A DNA stretch of 64,000 nt from Dyadobacter sp. LHD-138 (lineage in GTDB: Bacteria > Bacteroidota > Bacteroidia > Cytophagales > Spirosomataceae). Within the stretch, counting starts at the first letter, position 1. The number at the start of each line of letters is the position of its first letter. Shown here one piece after another: positions 1 to 9,730 of the stretch. The stretch spans positions 1-64,000 of the forward strand of contig NZ_JAVFVU010000002.1 of assembly GCF_030929615.1 (NCBI RefSeq), read 5' to 3'. The notes below the pieces were generated by a model that was given only the letters and a program-made list of their open reading frames with translations, was not told where the DNA came from and searched no databases. The translations under genes and the position numbers were made by a program.

Positions 1-165
1 ATACTTTCAACCCTTCGGGTTTATGATCTTTCAACGTTGTTGGCAAATAATCCATTTAATTCTCATCCAAACCTCGCTACAATTTAACAATCCCGAAGGG
101 ATGAAAGTATTATGGCAAAACAGCCGTCTCAAAACTTCTTAACCCGGAACGGGTGACAGAATATA
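1..165. repeat. Cluster of hairpin-core-plus-tail repeats (REP-like)
   Basis: Three short related modules lie downstream of dapA. Positions 1-20 and 91-110 form an inverted pair matching at 18 of 20 positions: a CCCTTCGGG/CCCGAAGGG core followed by a GAAAGTAT tail. A third module at about 139-165 has the same design with other bases (core ACCCGGAACGGGT, tail GACAGAATAT). The pattern of a small GC palindrome plus a directional AT-rich tail resembles dispersed repeats I recall from Cytophagales intergenic regions; that link is from memory. No coding frame is convincing here. The element may continue beyond the left edge. Confidence 0.55.
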
Positions 166-198
166 GCTATTAAATCTACCGAAAAACATCCGGATCTA

Positions 199-1089
199 TC
201 AAATAAACCCTTCTCTTTTCATTGCTTTTTCCAGCTTCTCTCCCAACTGTGCCGATGCTTTCAACAATGGCAAACGTACTTCCGAGCTGCAAACGCCTTT
301 TATTTCAAGACATTTTTTAATCCCAACCGGGTTTGACTCAATATATAACAAGGTATCAAATTCAAGGAAAGCCAGCTGTAAAGCCGCAGCTTCTTTGAAA
401 TTCCCCTCCAGTGCATGCCAGGTCAAATCTGTAAATTCACGCGGAAAACCATTGGCAATGACGGAAATAACGCCATGCCAGCCCACACTAACCATGGTTG
501 TTACCAGATTATCATCTCCTGAAAGCAACAAAAAATCTTTTGGCGCATGTGCAGCCAATTCCATGCTTTGCTCAATACTTCCACCGGCATCTTTAATCCC
601 GATAATATTCGGGTGCTTTGCCAGTTTCAGGATCGTATCGGCTTTCATGTTGATAACCGTACGGCCAGGAACATTATATAACAAAACAGGAACCGGAGAA
701 GCATCAGCAATTGCTGTAAAATGCGCGATAATTCCTTCCTGCGTTGGTTTGTTGTAATACGGACAAACGGACAAAATTGCATCTACACCATCAAAGTCGG
801 TCTTTCGGATCGTTTCCAGCACTGCTCTGGTATCATTCCCCCCCAAACCATACATAATTGGCAATCCTTTTATGTTATGCTTCTTCGAAAATGCCAGAAT
901 TTCGTCTTTCTCTGTCGATGAAATTGTTGGAGATTCTCCGGTTGTGCCCTGCACGACAAGATAGTCCACTCCTCCGTCAGACACGAATTCGATTAACCTT
1001 TTTAAACCAGCGTAGTCAATTTCCTGATGCTCATCAAAGGGTGTAATCAGCGCTGCTCCGACTCCTTTGAAACGTTCGTCCAATGGCAT
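199..1089 (-). CDS. dapA: 4-hydroxy-tetrahydrodipicolinate synthase
   Basis: This cytoplasmic enzyme condenses pyruvate with aspartate semialdehyde, the first committed step of the lysine/diaminopimelate pathway that feeds peptidoglycan. The 296-residue length is normal for the family. The TIM-barrel signatures are all visible: GTTGES at 48-53, PYYNKP at 110-115, YNVPGR at 138-143 with its catalytic tyrosine, and GIKDA with the Schiff-base lysine at 166. The ATG at 1089 gives a canonical N-terminus. It lies 63 bp downstream of ligA on the same strand, but a good -7 box in that gap suggests its own promoter. The related DHDPS-family members (N-acetylneuraminate lyase, KDG aldolase) are less likely given the full motif set. 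Confidence 0.95.
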   Translation of the reverse strand: MPLDERFKGVGAALITPFDEHQEIDYAGLKRLIEFVSDGGVDYLVVQGTTGESPTISSTEKDEILAFSKKHNIKGLPIMYGLGGNDTRAVLETIRKTDFDGVDAILSVCPYYNKPTQEGIIAHFTAIADASPVPVLLYNVPGRTVINMKADTILKLAKHPNIIGIKDAGGSIEQSMELAAHAPKDFLLLSGDDNLVTTMVSVGWHGVISVIANGFPREFTDLTWHALEGNFKEAAALQLAFLEFDTLLYIESNPVGIKKCLEIKGVCSSEVRLPLLKASAQLGEKLEKAMKREGFI

Positions 1090-1121
1090 TATTTTCTTAT
1101 ATAATTGTTGATTTTAAAACA

Positions 1122-1129
1122 CAAAGTTA
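1122..1129 (-). promoter_or_regulatory. -7 box for dapA
   Basis: Read on the minus strand this is TAACTTTG, a full match to the Bacteroidota -7 consensus TAnnTTTG, 33 nt before the dapA start codon and inside the ligA-dapA gap. I see no convincing -33 TTTG at the usual distance, so this is a one-box prediction. Confidence 0.45.
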
Positions 1130-1152
1130 GTTACCTGACTCAATTTCCTTCA

Positions 1153-3240
1153 TCATTTTTCAATCATTCCTAAAAATTCTTCTTCTGACAGGATTGTCAC
1201 GCCTAGTTTTCTGGCCTTTTCAAGCTTGGACGGTCCCATATTATCTCCTGCGAGCAGATAATTTAATTTACCTGAAACACCACTCAAAACACGTCCTCCG
1301 TTGGATTCAATCTTATGTTTAAGCTCGTCGCGCTCAAAACTGGCAAACACGCCGGAAATGACAAAGGTCTTGCCTTCCAGCATCGTACTTTCCATTTCAA
1401 CGGGCTTATCATCGGTCGACATCTGTAAACCGGCTTTTTCCAGACGCTCCATCACCTGCTGATTTTCCTCTACTGAAAAATAGGCAATTACACTCTGCGC
1501 GATCCTGCCGCCGATTTCGGGGACGGCAACAAGTTCTTCCAGGGTAGCAGCACGAAGTGCGGTGATATTCTTAAAATAAGCCGCCAGTTTTTCAGCAACC
1601 GTTGCGCCAACGAAACGGATTCCCAACCCAAACAGCACATTTTTGAAAGGCGCGGTCTTCGAAGTTTCCAGCCCTTTTAAAATATTCTCGACAGTCTTTT
1701 CACGGAAACTTATCTTCTTGGCCTTGCCGGTTTCTTCGTTGACGATGCTTTTTTCAAGCCCGAGAAGCTTTTCGTAGGTTAAATCATAAAGATCTGCTGG
1801 CGTTTTTAAGAGCTGGTTATCAAAAAGTACCTCGATTTTCCCTTCCCCCAAACTATCGATATTCATCGCTTTCCGGTGAATAAAGTGTTCAATCCGTCCT
1901 TTCAACTGAGGCGGGCAGGCACTGTCGTTCGGACAATAATAAGCCACCTCCCCTTCATTGCGTGCCAGAAGGGAATCGCATTCGGGGCAATTGGTAGGAA
2001 ACACAATAGGCTCCGTGATAAACAGCTCCCTTTTGGAAACATCAACGCCCGTTATTTTGGGAATGATTTCACCGCTTTTTTCAACGAAAACCGTATCACC
2101 CAATTGAACATTCAGGCGTTCAAGCTCATTGGCGTTATGCAGCGTAGCTCTTTTCACGTACGTGCCTGACAAATGCACCCCTTTCACTTTATTGTAAGGA
2201 ACCATCCGTTCGCTCTCCGCGCAAAGGTTTGCAACCGGCGTTACGTTCCCGGTTCTTCCTACCTGAAAATTAACATATCTTAAAACAGCCGGTTTATTTT
2301 CAGCTTTGTATTTAAAGGAAATTGCCCAGCGCGGACTTTTTGCCGTAAACCCCAGCTCCTGCTGCTGCGCAAAGGAATTGATTTTGATAACGATCCCGTC
2401 CGTAGCCAGTGGAAGCGTTGCCCGTTTTTCCTCCCATTCATGAATGTAAGCAATCACATCATCGATATTGTCCACTTTTCTCCAACCCGGAGACGTATTG
2501 AAACCCCACGATTTAAGTGCAAGCAAACTTTCTTCATGACTGGCAAAGACGGTCTCATCGCTTAAAAATGAGTAAATGTAACAGTCAAGCGCCCGGCGTG
2601 CAGTCTCGGCGGAATCCTGTAATTTAAAAGATCCCGAAGCCGCGTTACGCGGATTGGCGTATGCATTCACACCAAGCGCTTCCATATCTTCATTCAGTTT
2701 TTGAAACGACTGAAACGGCATAAAACCTTCTCCGCGAATTTCAAAAACAGGTGGGATTTCGGTTGATTTTACGCGTAATGGAAGCGACTTAATCGTTTTG
2801 ACATTATTGGTAATTTCGTCACCCCGCGTTCCGTCCCCACGGGTCACGCCGCGAACCAGAATACCATTTTCGTACGTGAAACTCAGGGAAATTCCGTCGA
2901 ACTTTAATTCACAGATATACTCATACGCTTCTCCGTCCAGACCTTTTTTCACACGCTCATCAAAATCCCGAAGCTCCTGCTCGTTGTAGGTATTGTCCAG
3001 CGACAGCATCGGATAACGGTGCGTGACCGTATTGAAATTTTTCGTAACCGTTCCGCCTACCCTTTGCGTGGGCGAATCGCTGCGTTTGAATTCAGGATAT
3101 TCATTTTCAAGCTTCGCCAGCTCTTTTAATAACTGATCAAAATCAAAATCCGATATTTCAGAAATACTTTCCTGATAATACTGAAAATTATAATGGTCAA
3201 TCTTTTGTATAAGTTCGTTGATGCGTTCTTCCGGGTTCAT
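1153..3240 (-). CDS. ligA: NAD-dependent DNA ligase LigA
   Basis: LigA seals nicks during DNA replication and repair using NAD+. The 695-residue protein has the full bacterial architecture. An N-terminal Ia domain is followed by the adenylation domain with the active-site lysine at 113 in CELKFDG, then the OB fold. The four-cysteine zinc finger follows (CPEC, then YYCPND and ACPP, around residues 415-440), then helix-hairpin-helix repeats and a C-terminal BRCT domain at about 619-695. The ATG at 3240 gives the usual start (MNPEERINEL). It is transcribed divergently from rpe across a 347 bp gap and lies just upstream of dapA. Nothing in it looks damaged. Confidence 0.97.
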   Translation of the reverse strand: MNPEERINELIQKIDHYNFQYYQESISEISDFDFDQLLKELAKLENEYPEFKRSDSPTQRVGGTVTKNFNTVTHRYPMLSLDNTYNEQELRDFDERVKKGLDGEAYEYICELKFDGISLSFTYENGILVRGVTRGDGTRGDEITNNVKTIKSLPLRVKSTEIPPVFEIRGEGFMPFQSFQKLNEDMEALGVNAYANPRNAASGSFKLQDSAETARRALDCYIYSFLSDETVFASHEESLLALKSWGFNTSPGWRKVDNIDDVIAYIHEWEEKRATLPLATDGIVIKINSFAQQQELGFTAKSPRWAISFKYKAENKPAVLRYVNFQVGRTGNVTPVANLCAESERMVPYNKVKGVHLSGTYVKRATLHNANELERLNVQLGDTVFVEKSGEIIPKITGVDVSKRELFITEPIVFPTNCPECDSLLARNEGEVAYYCPNDSACPPQLKGRIEHFIHRKAMNIDSLGEGKIEVLFDNQLLKTPADLYDLTYEKLLGLEKSIVNEETGKAKKISFREKTVENILKGLETSKTAPFKNVLFGLGIRFVGATVAEKLAAYFKNITALRAATLEELVAVPEIGGRIAQSVIAYFSVEENQQVMERLEKAGLQMSTDDKPVEMESTMLEGKTFVISGVFASFERDELKHKIESNGGRVLSGVSGKLNYLLAGDNMGPSKLEKARKLGVTILSEEEFLGMIEK

Positions 3241-3310
3241 GGTAATTTTAGCTAACAGCCTGGTAATAATTATATCGTGCGGATCGCATTTTGATCCTTA
3301 GCATTTCGCA

Positions 3311-3318
3311 CAAATTTA
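3311..3318 (-). promoter_or_regulatory. -7 box for ligA
   Basis: On the minus strand the sequence is TAAATTTG, an exact TAnnTTTG match, 71 nt upstream of the ligA start. No clear -33 TTTG precedes it. The position and orientation make it the best promoter candidate for ligA. Confidence 0.45.
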
Positions 3319-3526
3319 CAGTTAATTCTATTTTTTGAATGCATTGACCGAAGATGTTCGCTTAAATAGACCAATAGTAATCATTACATTTTTGATTCAA
3401 CGTCGCGGTAAAATTTTCTCCGAAGCGATATTTCATTAAAGAACATTCCTGTTACTCCCCGGGCTCTTTACACGCCCATAAAAACATTGTTCAGCATTGT
3501 CTATTTCCCTGCACAAATCCAACACG

Positions 3527-3558
3527 TTTACATCTTGTAGAGAAATTCCTTAAATTCG
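3527..3558 (+). promoter_or_regulatory. Promoter candidate for rpe
   Basis: TTTA at 3527-3530 is followed after 20 nt by TAAATTCG at 3551-3558. This resembles the Bacteroidota TTTG / TAnnTTTG pair with one mismatch in each box and normal spacing, ending 29 nt before the rpe start codon. Confidence 0.45.
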
Positions 3559-3587
3559 CCCGGATTTAAACATTATTACTTGTCATA

Positions 3588-4235
3588 ATGGCTGCAGTTG
3601 CCCCTTCCATTCTTGCCGCAGATTTTGCAAATCTGCAACGCGACGTTGAAATGCTCAATAATAGTGAAGCTGATTACATTCATGTAGACATCATGGATGG
3701 CATGTTTGTTCCCAATATTTCTTTCGGTCTGCCGGTTTGTGAAGCGATCAACCGTTACGCGAAAAAGCCACTGGACGTCCATTTGATGATTGAACAGCCT
3801 GACCGTTATCTGGAACATTTCCGTGATGCGGGTGCTTCTATTCTGACGGTTCATTATGAAACCTGCACACATCTGCACCGTACCATTCAGCTGATCAAAG
3901 AGTTAGGTGTAAAACCGGGCGTTGCCTTAAATCCGCATACCCCCGTTGAAGTACTTTCGGAAATTCTTCCTGATTTATCGCTGGTTTTAATTATGTCGGT
4001 TAATCCGGGTTTTGGCGGGCAGAAATTTATTGAGAATACTTACAGAAAAATCTATAAGCTTAATTGCATGCGCGAAGAACTCGGATGTGATTTTAAAATT
4101 GAAGTCGACGGCGGTGTGAACAATACCAACGCCAAGCTTCTCGTTGAAAACGGTGCAGATATACTGGTAGCAGGCAGTTTTGTATTCAATTCTGCAAACC
4201 CGTTTGAAACCATTGCCGAATTAAGAAAAAACTAA
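3588..4235 (+). CDS. rpe: Ribulose-phosphate 3-epimerase
   Basis: Rpe interconverts ribulose 5-phosphate and xylulose 5-phosphate in the pentose phosphate pathway. The 215-residue TIM barrel is of standard length. It shows HVDIMDG with catalytic Asp34 and metal-binding residues, DVHLMI, the phosphate-gripping MSVNPGFGGQ segment, and EVDGGVN with the second catalytic aspartate. The ATG at 3588 fits the family start. It stands alone on the plus strand, with a 75 bp gap to the next gene, and is intact. Its product xylulose 5-phosphate is the classic transketolase donor, but the transketolase pair at about 10-13 kb belongs to a different operon. Confidence 0.96.
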   Translation: MAAVAPSILAADFANLQRDVEMLNNSEADYIHVDIMDGMFVPNISFGLPVCEAINRYAKKPLDVHLMIEQPDRYLEHFRDAGASILTVHYETCTHLHRTIQLIKELGVKPGVALNPHTPVEVLSEILPDLSLVLIMSVNPGFGGQKFIENTYRKIYKLNCMREELGCDFKIEVDGGVNNTNAKLLVENGADILVAGSFVFNSANPFETIAELRKN

Positions 4236-4319
4236 AATTTAACCCCTTACCCCGCGCTACATGAATAGTTATCGTTTAAATTTCCGTTTTCGCCGAAGGC
4301 ATAAACTTTCGTGCGCCTT

Positions 4320-5594
4320 ATGATCGCGCGCCCTTTTTTAGTGATCTGCCTGCTCGTTGCCATCCACATTTCAGCAAACGCATCAACTTTTCCGCTGCCA
4401 GCTACCGATTATAAATATCCCCTGAAAGTGAGCGCAGACGGCAAACATTTATCCGATCAAAACGATGCGCCCTTTCTGGTTGTGGCTGACGTAGCCTGGC
4501 AGCTGCTCAGAAAACTCGATTACCCCAATGCCGTTGAGTATCTGGACACCCGTAAATCCCAGTCCTTCAATACCATATTACTGCATGTTTTGCCCTCATT
4601 ACCCACACAGAAAAATTTCCATAAAGTAGCTCCTTTTCAGGCTAGTAACGATATTACCAACCCCGACAAAGCCTATTTTGATTACCTTGAAAAAGTGCTT
4701 ACTGCGGCAAAAGAGCGCGACCTGCTGATAGGTCTGGTTATTTCACGCCAAAGCTGGAACACGCTTTTTGAGTCACAGGGAGAAGAGGCATGCCGGAGTT
4801 ATGGTACCTATGTCGGAAAAAGATTTTCCAAATTCGCCAACATTTTCTGGATCGTCAGCGAGGAAGAAAATCAAAAGGCATTTGTATCAAGAACACTTAC
4901 TGAAAGCCTCCGGGCAACTTCGGAAAACAGGATGATCGCATCGCTCTCGACCTGTTCTCCCCCGGATTCACTGGATCAAAACCGAACTGACCTTAAAGTT
5001 TTCATTCCAGACTCCACGGTAACGGATTCCGAATATGCTGCGCTGGCTACCTGGCAGAAAACCATCGGACAGTCGATCAAAAGCCCTTTTTTGGTTGCCA
5101 ATTCTGAATTCCCGATTAAGGATCAATCTGCTTTAATTCGTAAACAGGCTTATGAATCCCTGCTGAGCTCAGCCGCCGGGTTTTGTCACATGAGTACGAT
5201 CAAAAACTTCAACCCGACCTGGAAAGGCAATATCAGTCGCGATGGAGGCGAATATATGGTCCGTTTTTCTAAAATTATTCAGGGAATTCCCTGGAATCTG
5301 ATACAGCCCGACCCAGGCCTCAAACTCGTACAGGATACGACCCAAACCAGTGAGATCACGGTGGCAACCATATCCAACCGCAGAATGGCTGTCCTGTATA
5401 TCCCAACGGCCCGGGAGTTTCAGCTTGATCTGAATCAGCTCACAGGCTCAGAATTCAGGGCTGTGTGGTACAGTCCGCGTACTGGCCGCCGATGGACGGG
5501 CGGAGAATTCAAACGCGGGGAACCTGCATTGATCGTTCCACCTGATAAACAAGCGGATTGGGACTGGATACTGTTGGTTGGAGCCAAAAACTAA
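4320..5594 (+). CDS. DUF4038 (apiosidase-like) secreted protein
   Basis: The protein matches the DUF4038 family, a TIM-barrel group that includes the apiosidases, with a C-terminal beta-sandwich of the putative collagen-binding type. Supporting segments near the N-terminus are the SADGKHL opening, PFLVVADVAWQLL, and FNTILLHVLP; the middle has FWIVSEEEN, typical of the catalytic barrel. The last 90 residues (AVWYSPRTGRRW, DWDWILLV) fit the C-terminal domain. An in-frame GTG at 4311 lies upstream, but the ATG at 4320 gives a clean signal peptide ending near ISANA. Substrate is unknown: the family acts on plant-type side chains, but no pectin genes are adjacent. Confidence 0.8.
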   Translation: MIARPFLVICLLVAIHISANASTFPLPATDYKYPLKVSADGKHLSDQNDAPFLVVADVAWQLLRKLDYPNAVEYLDTRKSQSFNTILLHVLPSLPTQKNFHKVAPFQASNDITNPDKAYFDYLEKVLTAAKERDLLIGLVISRQSWNTLFESQGEEACRSYGTYVGKRFSKFANIFWIVSEEENQKAFVSRTLTESLRATSENRMIASLSTCSPPDSLDQNRTDLKVFIPDSTVTDSEYAALATWQKTIGQSIKSPFLVANSEFPIKDQSALIRKQAYESLLSSAAGFCHMSTIKNFNPTWKGNISRDGGEYMVRFSKIIQGIPWNLIQPDPGLKLVQDTTQTSEITVATISNRRMAVLYIPTAREFQLDLNQLTGSEFRAVWYSPRTGRRWTGGEFKRGEPALIVPPDKQADWDWILLVGAKN

Positions 5595-5772
5595 ATGTGG
5601 TTTTCAAATTCATTCTAATCAGTATTAAATCTTTGGGATTACCTTTTATTATTACAATATTCACCACACTATTTAACTTTGAAATAATACGATCACCGGC
5701 AAAGTAACCGTTTGTTAACCCGAACAAGTCTTTACCCGTGAAAACGAATGATCAAAAGCAAGTGCGCCCCGA

Positions 5773-7803
5773 ATGAGCCTAGTGAGAAGAAAAATTTTTA
5801 TTTACAGCAGCCTGATTCTATTGGTTGCAGGAAAAATAATTGCCCAGCCTGTTCTTTGGGCGGATAAAATCCTGGGATATTCCTCCGAATACAGAAACGA
5901 AAATGCGGGGCAGGGTTTTCGGTCAAAACAAATTCTGGGAGAACCTAGTAAATTACCCGACTTCGGCAATAGTCCGTGTGCCTGGTCTCCGGCGACACCG
6001 GACGGCAGAAATGAAGAATGGATCAAAGTAGGTTTTGAAAAATCCATTGCGCTCAAACAGGTGGCGATCGCGGAAAATTTCAACCCTGGCTCCGTGACAC
6101 GGGTTTATGCCTACAATGAAACCGGAAAAGAATTTCTGATATACGATGAAAAAGCAAGCCCGCTTGCTGTAAAAGGCAGGATGCTCCATATTTTCACCAA
6201 CCAGGCAAATCTGATCGCCAATGCCATAAAAATAATTCTGGATCCTTCAAAAATTGCCGGTTTTAATCAAATAGACGCGATTGGAATCTCTTCGGCGGCT
6301 GAGCCAATTGAAGCCCTGATCAACGTTTCACCTTCTGTTTTAAAAGAAGTGAAAAAGGAAAATCTTGGAAAAGCCGTGAATAGTAAAGGGCAGGAAATTA
6401 ATCCGATTATTTCTGCGGATGGAAAAACCTTATACTTTACAAGAGCTGAATTTGAAGGAAATATCGGCTCTCCCGACAAACAAGATGCCTGGGTTTCTAC
6501 ACTGGACAAGAATAATAACTGGACCGAAGCTGTTAACCTGGGCGCGCCTGTAAACAATGGTGGCGACAATGCTATCATTGGTGTTTCTGCCGACGGGAAA
6601 ACCATTTATCTGATCAACGCTTACCTTCCCGGCGGTGGGCTGGTTTACGGTTTATCAAAATCGTTTTACACAAAAAACGGATGGAGTTTTCCAAAACAGA
6701 TGAAAATTCAGAATTTATATAACGATCATGATTTTTCTGGATTTGCCATCTCGCCACACGGTAATGTGCTGGTTATGTCTGTGCAACGAAAAGATACTGA
6801 AGGGCGAAAAGATCTGTACGTTTCTTTCGTTCAAAAAGATGATACCTGGTCGGAACCCAGACACATGGGGAATGTATTAAACAGTGCCAGTGACGAAAAC
6901 TCTCCTTTCCTCGCCCTGGATAACAAAACGCTCTATTTTACTTCGTCCGGGCGAAGTGGTTACGGCGGTGGTGATGTATTTTTATCCCGTCGTTTGGATG
7001 ACACCTGGCTTAACTGGTCAAAACCCGAAAACCTGGGCCCTAATATCAATACAGCCAATCATGACTCTTATTTCAATATTCCTGCTTCAGGAGAATACGG
7101 ATATTTCAGTTCTACGGACAATGCAATAGGTCGGGATGATATTTTCAGGATAAGACTTACGCCTGCTATTAAGCCAGATCCCGTTGCGACGGTTAGTGGC
7201 TCGGTTTTTGAATTTGAAACAACAACCCCGATAAAAGCCGAAATTTCTGCCCGGATTTTAAAGACCGGTGAAATATTCAGCAAAACGACCTACGAAGGCG
7301 ATGGCAGCGAATTCAAGCTGATTTTACCGCTGAAAGAATCGTATGTGATTACCGCAGACGAAAAGAACTATTTTTCATCCACTGAAGAAGTCGATCTCTC
7401 AGACGAAACCGGATTTAGAACCATCCGTAAAAACCTCTTTTTGCAACCCATCAAGCCCGGCCAGCAGATAAGACTGGCCAATAATATGTTCTCACAAAGC
7501 AGCGCCGACATTACAGAAACTTCTTTTCAGGAGTTGGACCGCATGATCGGCATCATGAACGAATATCCGGAAATGGAAATTTTACTGGAAGGGCATACTG
7601 ATAATCAGGGCGATACAAAGAAAAACATAAAACTTTCAGAGGACAGGGTTTTGGGAGTAAAAAATTACCTGGTTTTAAAAGGCATCAGTGCTTTCCGTAT
7701 CCAAACCAAAGCCTGGGGTCCTGCCAAACCAATTGCCAACAACCTCACCGAAGCAAGCCGTCAGAAAAACCGCCGCGTAGAGTTTACCATCCTTAAAATG
7801 TAA
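5773..7803 (+). CDS. OmpA-family protein with PD40 beta-propeller repeats
   Basis: This envelope protein carries a signal peptide (cleavage near IIAQ), a discoidin-like or lectin-like N-terminal region, a run of PD40/WD40-like propeller blades, a carboxypeptidase-regulatory-like domain, and a C-terminal OmpA domain. Blade signatures such as PIISADGKTLYF, IGVSADGKTIYL and FLALDNKTLYF lie between about residues 195 and 440. The OmpA domain has LEGHTDNQGD and ends in NRRVEF, whose Asp and Arg are the peptidoglycan-binding pair. The 676-residue composition is common in Bacteroidota, where such proteins tether outer membrane to cell wall, sometimes with type IX secretion or gliding. No partner gene for those systems is next to it. 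Confidence 0.85.
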   Translation: MSLVRRKIFIYSSLILLVAGKIIAQPVLWADKILGYSSEYRNENAGQGFRSKQILGEPSKLPDFGNSPCAWSPATPDGRNEEWIKVGFEKSIALKQVAIAENFNPGSVTRVYAYNETGKEFLIYDEKASPLAVKGRMLHIFTNQANLIANAIKIILDPSKIAGFNQIDAIGISSAAEPIEALINVSPSVLKEVKKENLGKAVNSKGQEINPIISADGKTLYFTRAEFEGNIGSPDKQDAWVSTLDKNNNWTEAVNLGAPVNNGGDNAIIGVSADGKTIYLINAYLPGGGLVYGLSKSFYTKNGWSFPKQMKIQNLYNDHDFSGFAISPHGNVLVMSVQRKDTEGRKDLYVSFVQKDDTWSEPRHMGNVLNSASDENSPFLALDNKTLYFTSSGRSGYGGGDVFLSRRLDDTWLNWSKPENLGPNINTANHDSYFNIPASGEYGYFSSTDNAIGRDDIFRIRLTPAIKPDPVATVSGSVFEFETTTPIKAEISARILKTGEIFSKTTYEGDGSEFKLILPLKESYVITADEKNYFSSTEEVDLSDETGFRTIRKNLFLQPIKPGQQIRLANNMFSQSSADITETSFQELDRMIGIMNEYPEMEILLEGHTDNQGDTKKNIKLSEDRVLGVKNYLVLKGISAFRIQTKAWGPAKPIANNLTEASRQKNRRVEFTILKM

Positions 7804-7829
7804 AAGTGCCTAATCAAAGGAAATTTCCT

Positions 7830-7837
7830 TAATTTCG
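7830..7837 (+). promoter_or_regulatory. -7-like box before the GT39 gene
   Basis: TAATTTCG lies 24 nt before the ATG at 7862 and is followed by CGG. It differs from TAnnTTTG at one position and resembles the boxes before rpe and the GT2 gene at 16458. No -33 element is evident. Confidence 0.35.
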
Positions 7838-7861
7838 CGGCTTTAACTTCCCACAATAAAC

Positions 7862-9730
7862 ATGGTGCACACATACAAGAAGGAAACCTTACAATCCTGG
7901 TTAACACTTGCAGTCATACTTATCCTTGGTATTTCTCTGCGACTCTACCACCTGGACTCTTACAGTATCTTTTTTGATGAAAAAAGCACCATGGTTGTCA
8001 GCCAGGGAATCGTACTTGAAGGCGCTAACCAAAAGGAGGCTTTTTCAACGGTAAAAGTGACCATTCCTGAGTTCTGGAAAGCACCACCGTTCAGCCTGAA
8101 ACCGCAGGACGGGCTCATCTCCTCCTTCACCTATCAGGAAACTTTTTACCCGCGCGCTTTCACACCCGCCGAATTCTGGGCACCAAAAACTTTGGCCGAT
8201 TATTACGAAGCGATGACCCGCAGTGATATAGGCAACGGCTCGTTTTACTATCTGCTATTACATTTCTGGATGGAGATTTTCGGTCTTTCAGATTTTTCTG
8301 CCAGACTGTTCTCCGTTGTTTTCAGCGTGTTCATTATTGGCCTTACCTATCTTTTTGGCAAACGTTTTTTCTCGGTTAATACCGGTCTGATTGCTTCCGG
8401 GATTGTGGCTATCGAACCATTTTTTATTGCTTACAGCCATCAGGCAAGAAATTATTCACTGACTTTTTTTCTGACACTTCTGGCTACCTATCTGTTTTTG
8501 CAGATTATTGAGATCAAATCTGCAAAAAGAAAGGATATCTGGCTTTATATCGGGTACATTCTCGCGGCGGGACTCAGCATATTATGCAATTTCCTGTCGG
8601 TGGTCGTGCTTTTGGTCCACGCATTATACGCTGTTTTCTTCCTGAGATCGATCAGCGGCTGGATAAAAATGGCTTTTTCCGCCGTCGGAGCCTTGTCAGG
8701 CGTTACCTGGTGGCTTTTGTACGGTGGTGGAAAATACACGCTTTATTCCCTTAATCACCAGGCGGCCGAGTACAAAAGATTCGCGGAAACCAGTCCGGGA
8801 AATAACCCCTTTGGTGTTTATCCGGCAACACTCATTAATGTCTTCAATAAGTCGCTGCCAATGTTTACTGACTTATTGATCTTTACCAACGGGATGAGTG
8901 ATTCACTTCTGGGAAAACGCAATACTGTCGTTTCGATTCTTGTAGGCATTTTCCTGATTGTCTGGTACCGGTTCAAAGACCGCATTAAGCTGCACGAATT
9001 TATCATGCCACGGGTTCCTTACGTGGTTGTATTGCTGAGCGCATTGGTTTATACCAGCAACAAAATCCAGTTTTGCGTATTGTCGGTGGTTATTTTTGCC
9101 CTGTCATTTTTATATGATGTACATAAAAACGCCGACAAATTGCAGCGTAAAAGGCTGACCATGCTTTACATGATGGCCCTTGTTCCGACTTTATTCCTGA
9201 TTGTCATGGCATTTAAGGGCGGACATACCAGCAGTCTTACCCAGCGTTATTCAGGATTTTCCTTTCCTTATGTCATCATTCTGGTCAGTATATTATTGCA
9301 ATACTATTCCAACCTGGCCACCGAATTCAGGATATTGATCTTCTTCTTCCTGGCGGTTCAGTTCTATTTTGTGGGACAACGTTTGCAGGAATTTTATGAA
9401 GACCGCTCGGTCAAATACGGATATTTTGCAAAACCACGCGTCCCCAATCCTTATTACGAAGCAGCCCAGAAAATAAAGGCCGTCTATCAGCCTGGTGACA
9501 CAATTCTGTATCCCGCTTTCAAACTTCAGGTTTTGTCGGTGATGGACCGGACGTATTTACCATATTCCATCCAGGATGCCCAGCTGACCAATCTCTATCT
9601 GTCAAAAAGTTTAAATTATATTCAGCGTATGGACACAACGCAGGTTGACAGAATATTAATTAAACGGAATATTCAAAAAGACACACTGGAAATCATCAAC
9701 TTAAAGGGTAAACGATACGGTTCACAGTAG
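7862..9730 (+). CDS. GT39-type integral membrane glycosyltransferase
   Basis: A 622-residue polytopic membrane protein of the GT-C fold, related to ArnT and protein O-mannosyltransferases. Such enzymes take a sugar from a polyprenyl-phosphate carrier and transfer it to lipid, glycan or protein on the outer face of the inner membrane. After the first membrane helix comes LDSYSIFFDEKS, with an acidic pair at 39-40 in the place of the GT-C catalytic motif. The later YLLLHFWMEIFGLSDF segment is a good family signature. About ten more hydrophobic segments follow, then a soluble tail of about 100 residues. It heads the glycan cluster and is a natural user of the lipid-linked sugar that the GT2 half of the downstream fusion could make. 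The acceptor is unknown. Confidence 0.8.
   Translation: MVHTYKKETLQSWLTLAVILILGISLRLYHLDSYSIFFDEKSTMVVSQGIVLEGANQKEAFSTVKVTIPEFWKAPPFSLKPQDGLISSFTYQETFYPRAFTPAEFWAPKTLADYYEAMTRSDIGNGSFYYLLLHFWMEIFGLSDFSARLFSVVFSVFIIGLTYLFGKRFFSVNTGLIASGIVAIEPFFIAYSHQARNYSLTFFLTLLATYLFLQIIEIKSAKRKDIWLYIGYILAAGLSILCNFLSVVVLLVHALYAVFFLRSISGWIKMAFSAVGALSGVTWWLLYGGGKYTLYSLNHQAAEYKRFAETSPGNNPFGVYPATLINVFNKSLPMFTDLLIFTNGMSDSLLGKRNTVVSILVGIFLIVWYRFKDRIKLHEFIMPRVPYVVVLLSALVYTSNKIQFCVLSVVIFALSFLYDVHKNADKLQRKRLTMLYMMALVPTLFLIVMAFKGGHTSSLTQRYSGFSFPYVIILVSILLQYYSNLATEFRILIFFFLAVQFYFVGQRLQEFYEDRSVKYGYFAKPRVPNPYYEAAQKIKAVYQPGDTILYPAFKLQVLSVMDRTYLPYSIQDAQLTNLYLSKSLNYIQRMDTTQVDRILIKRNIQKDTLEIINLKGKRYGSQ

Larger units (their letters stand above)
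3241..3587. other. Divergent intergenic region between ligA and rpe
   Basis: This 347 bp stretch separates divergently transcribed ligA and rpe. I see promoter-like boxes for both directions (annotated separately) but no conserved RNA structure, repeat or plausible small coding frame. Confidence 0.5.
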
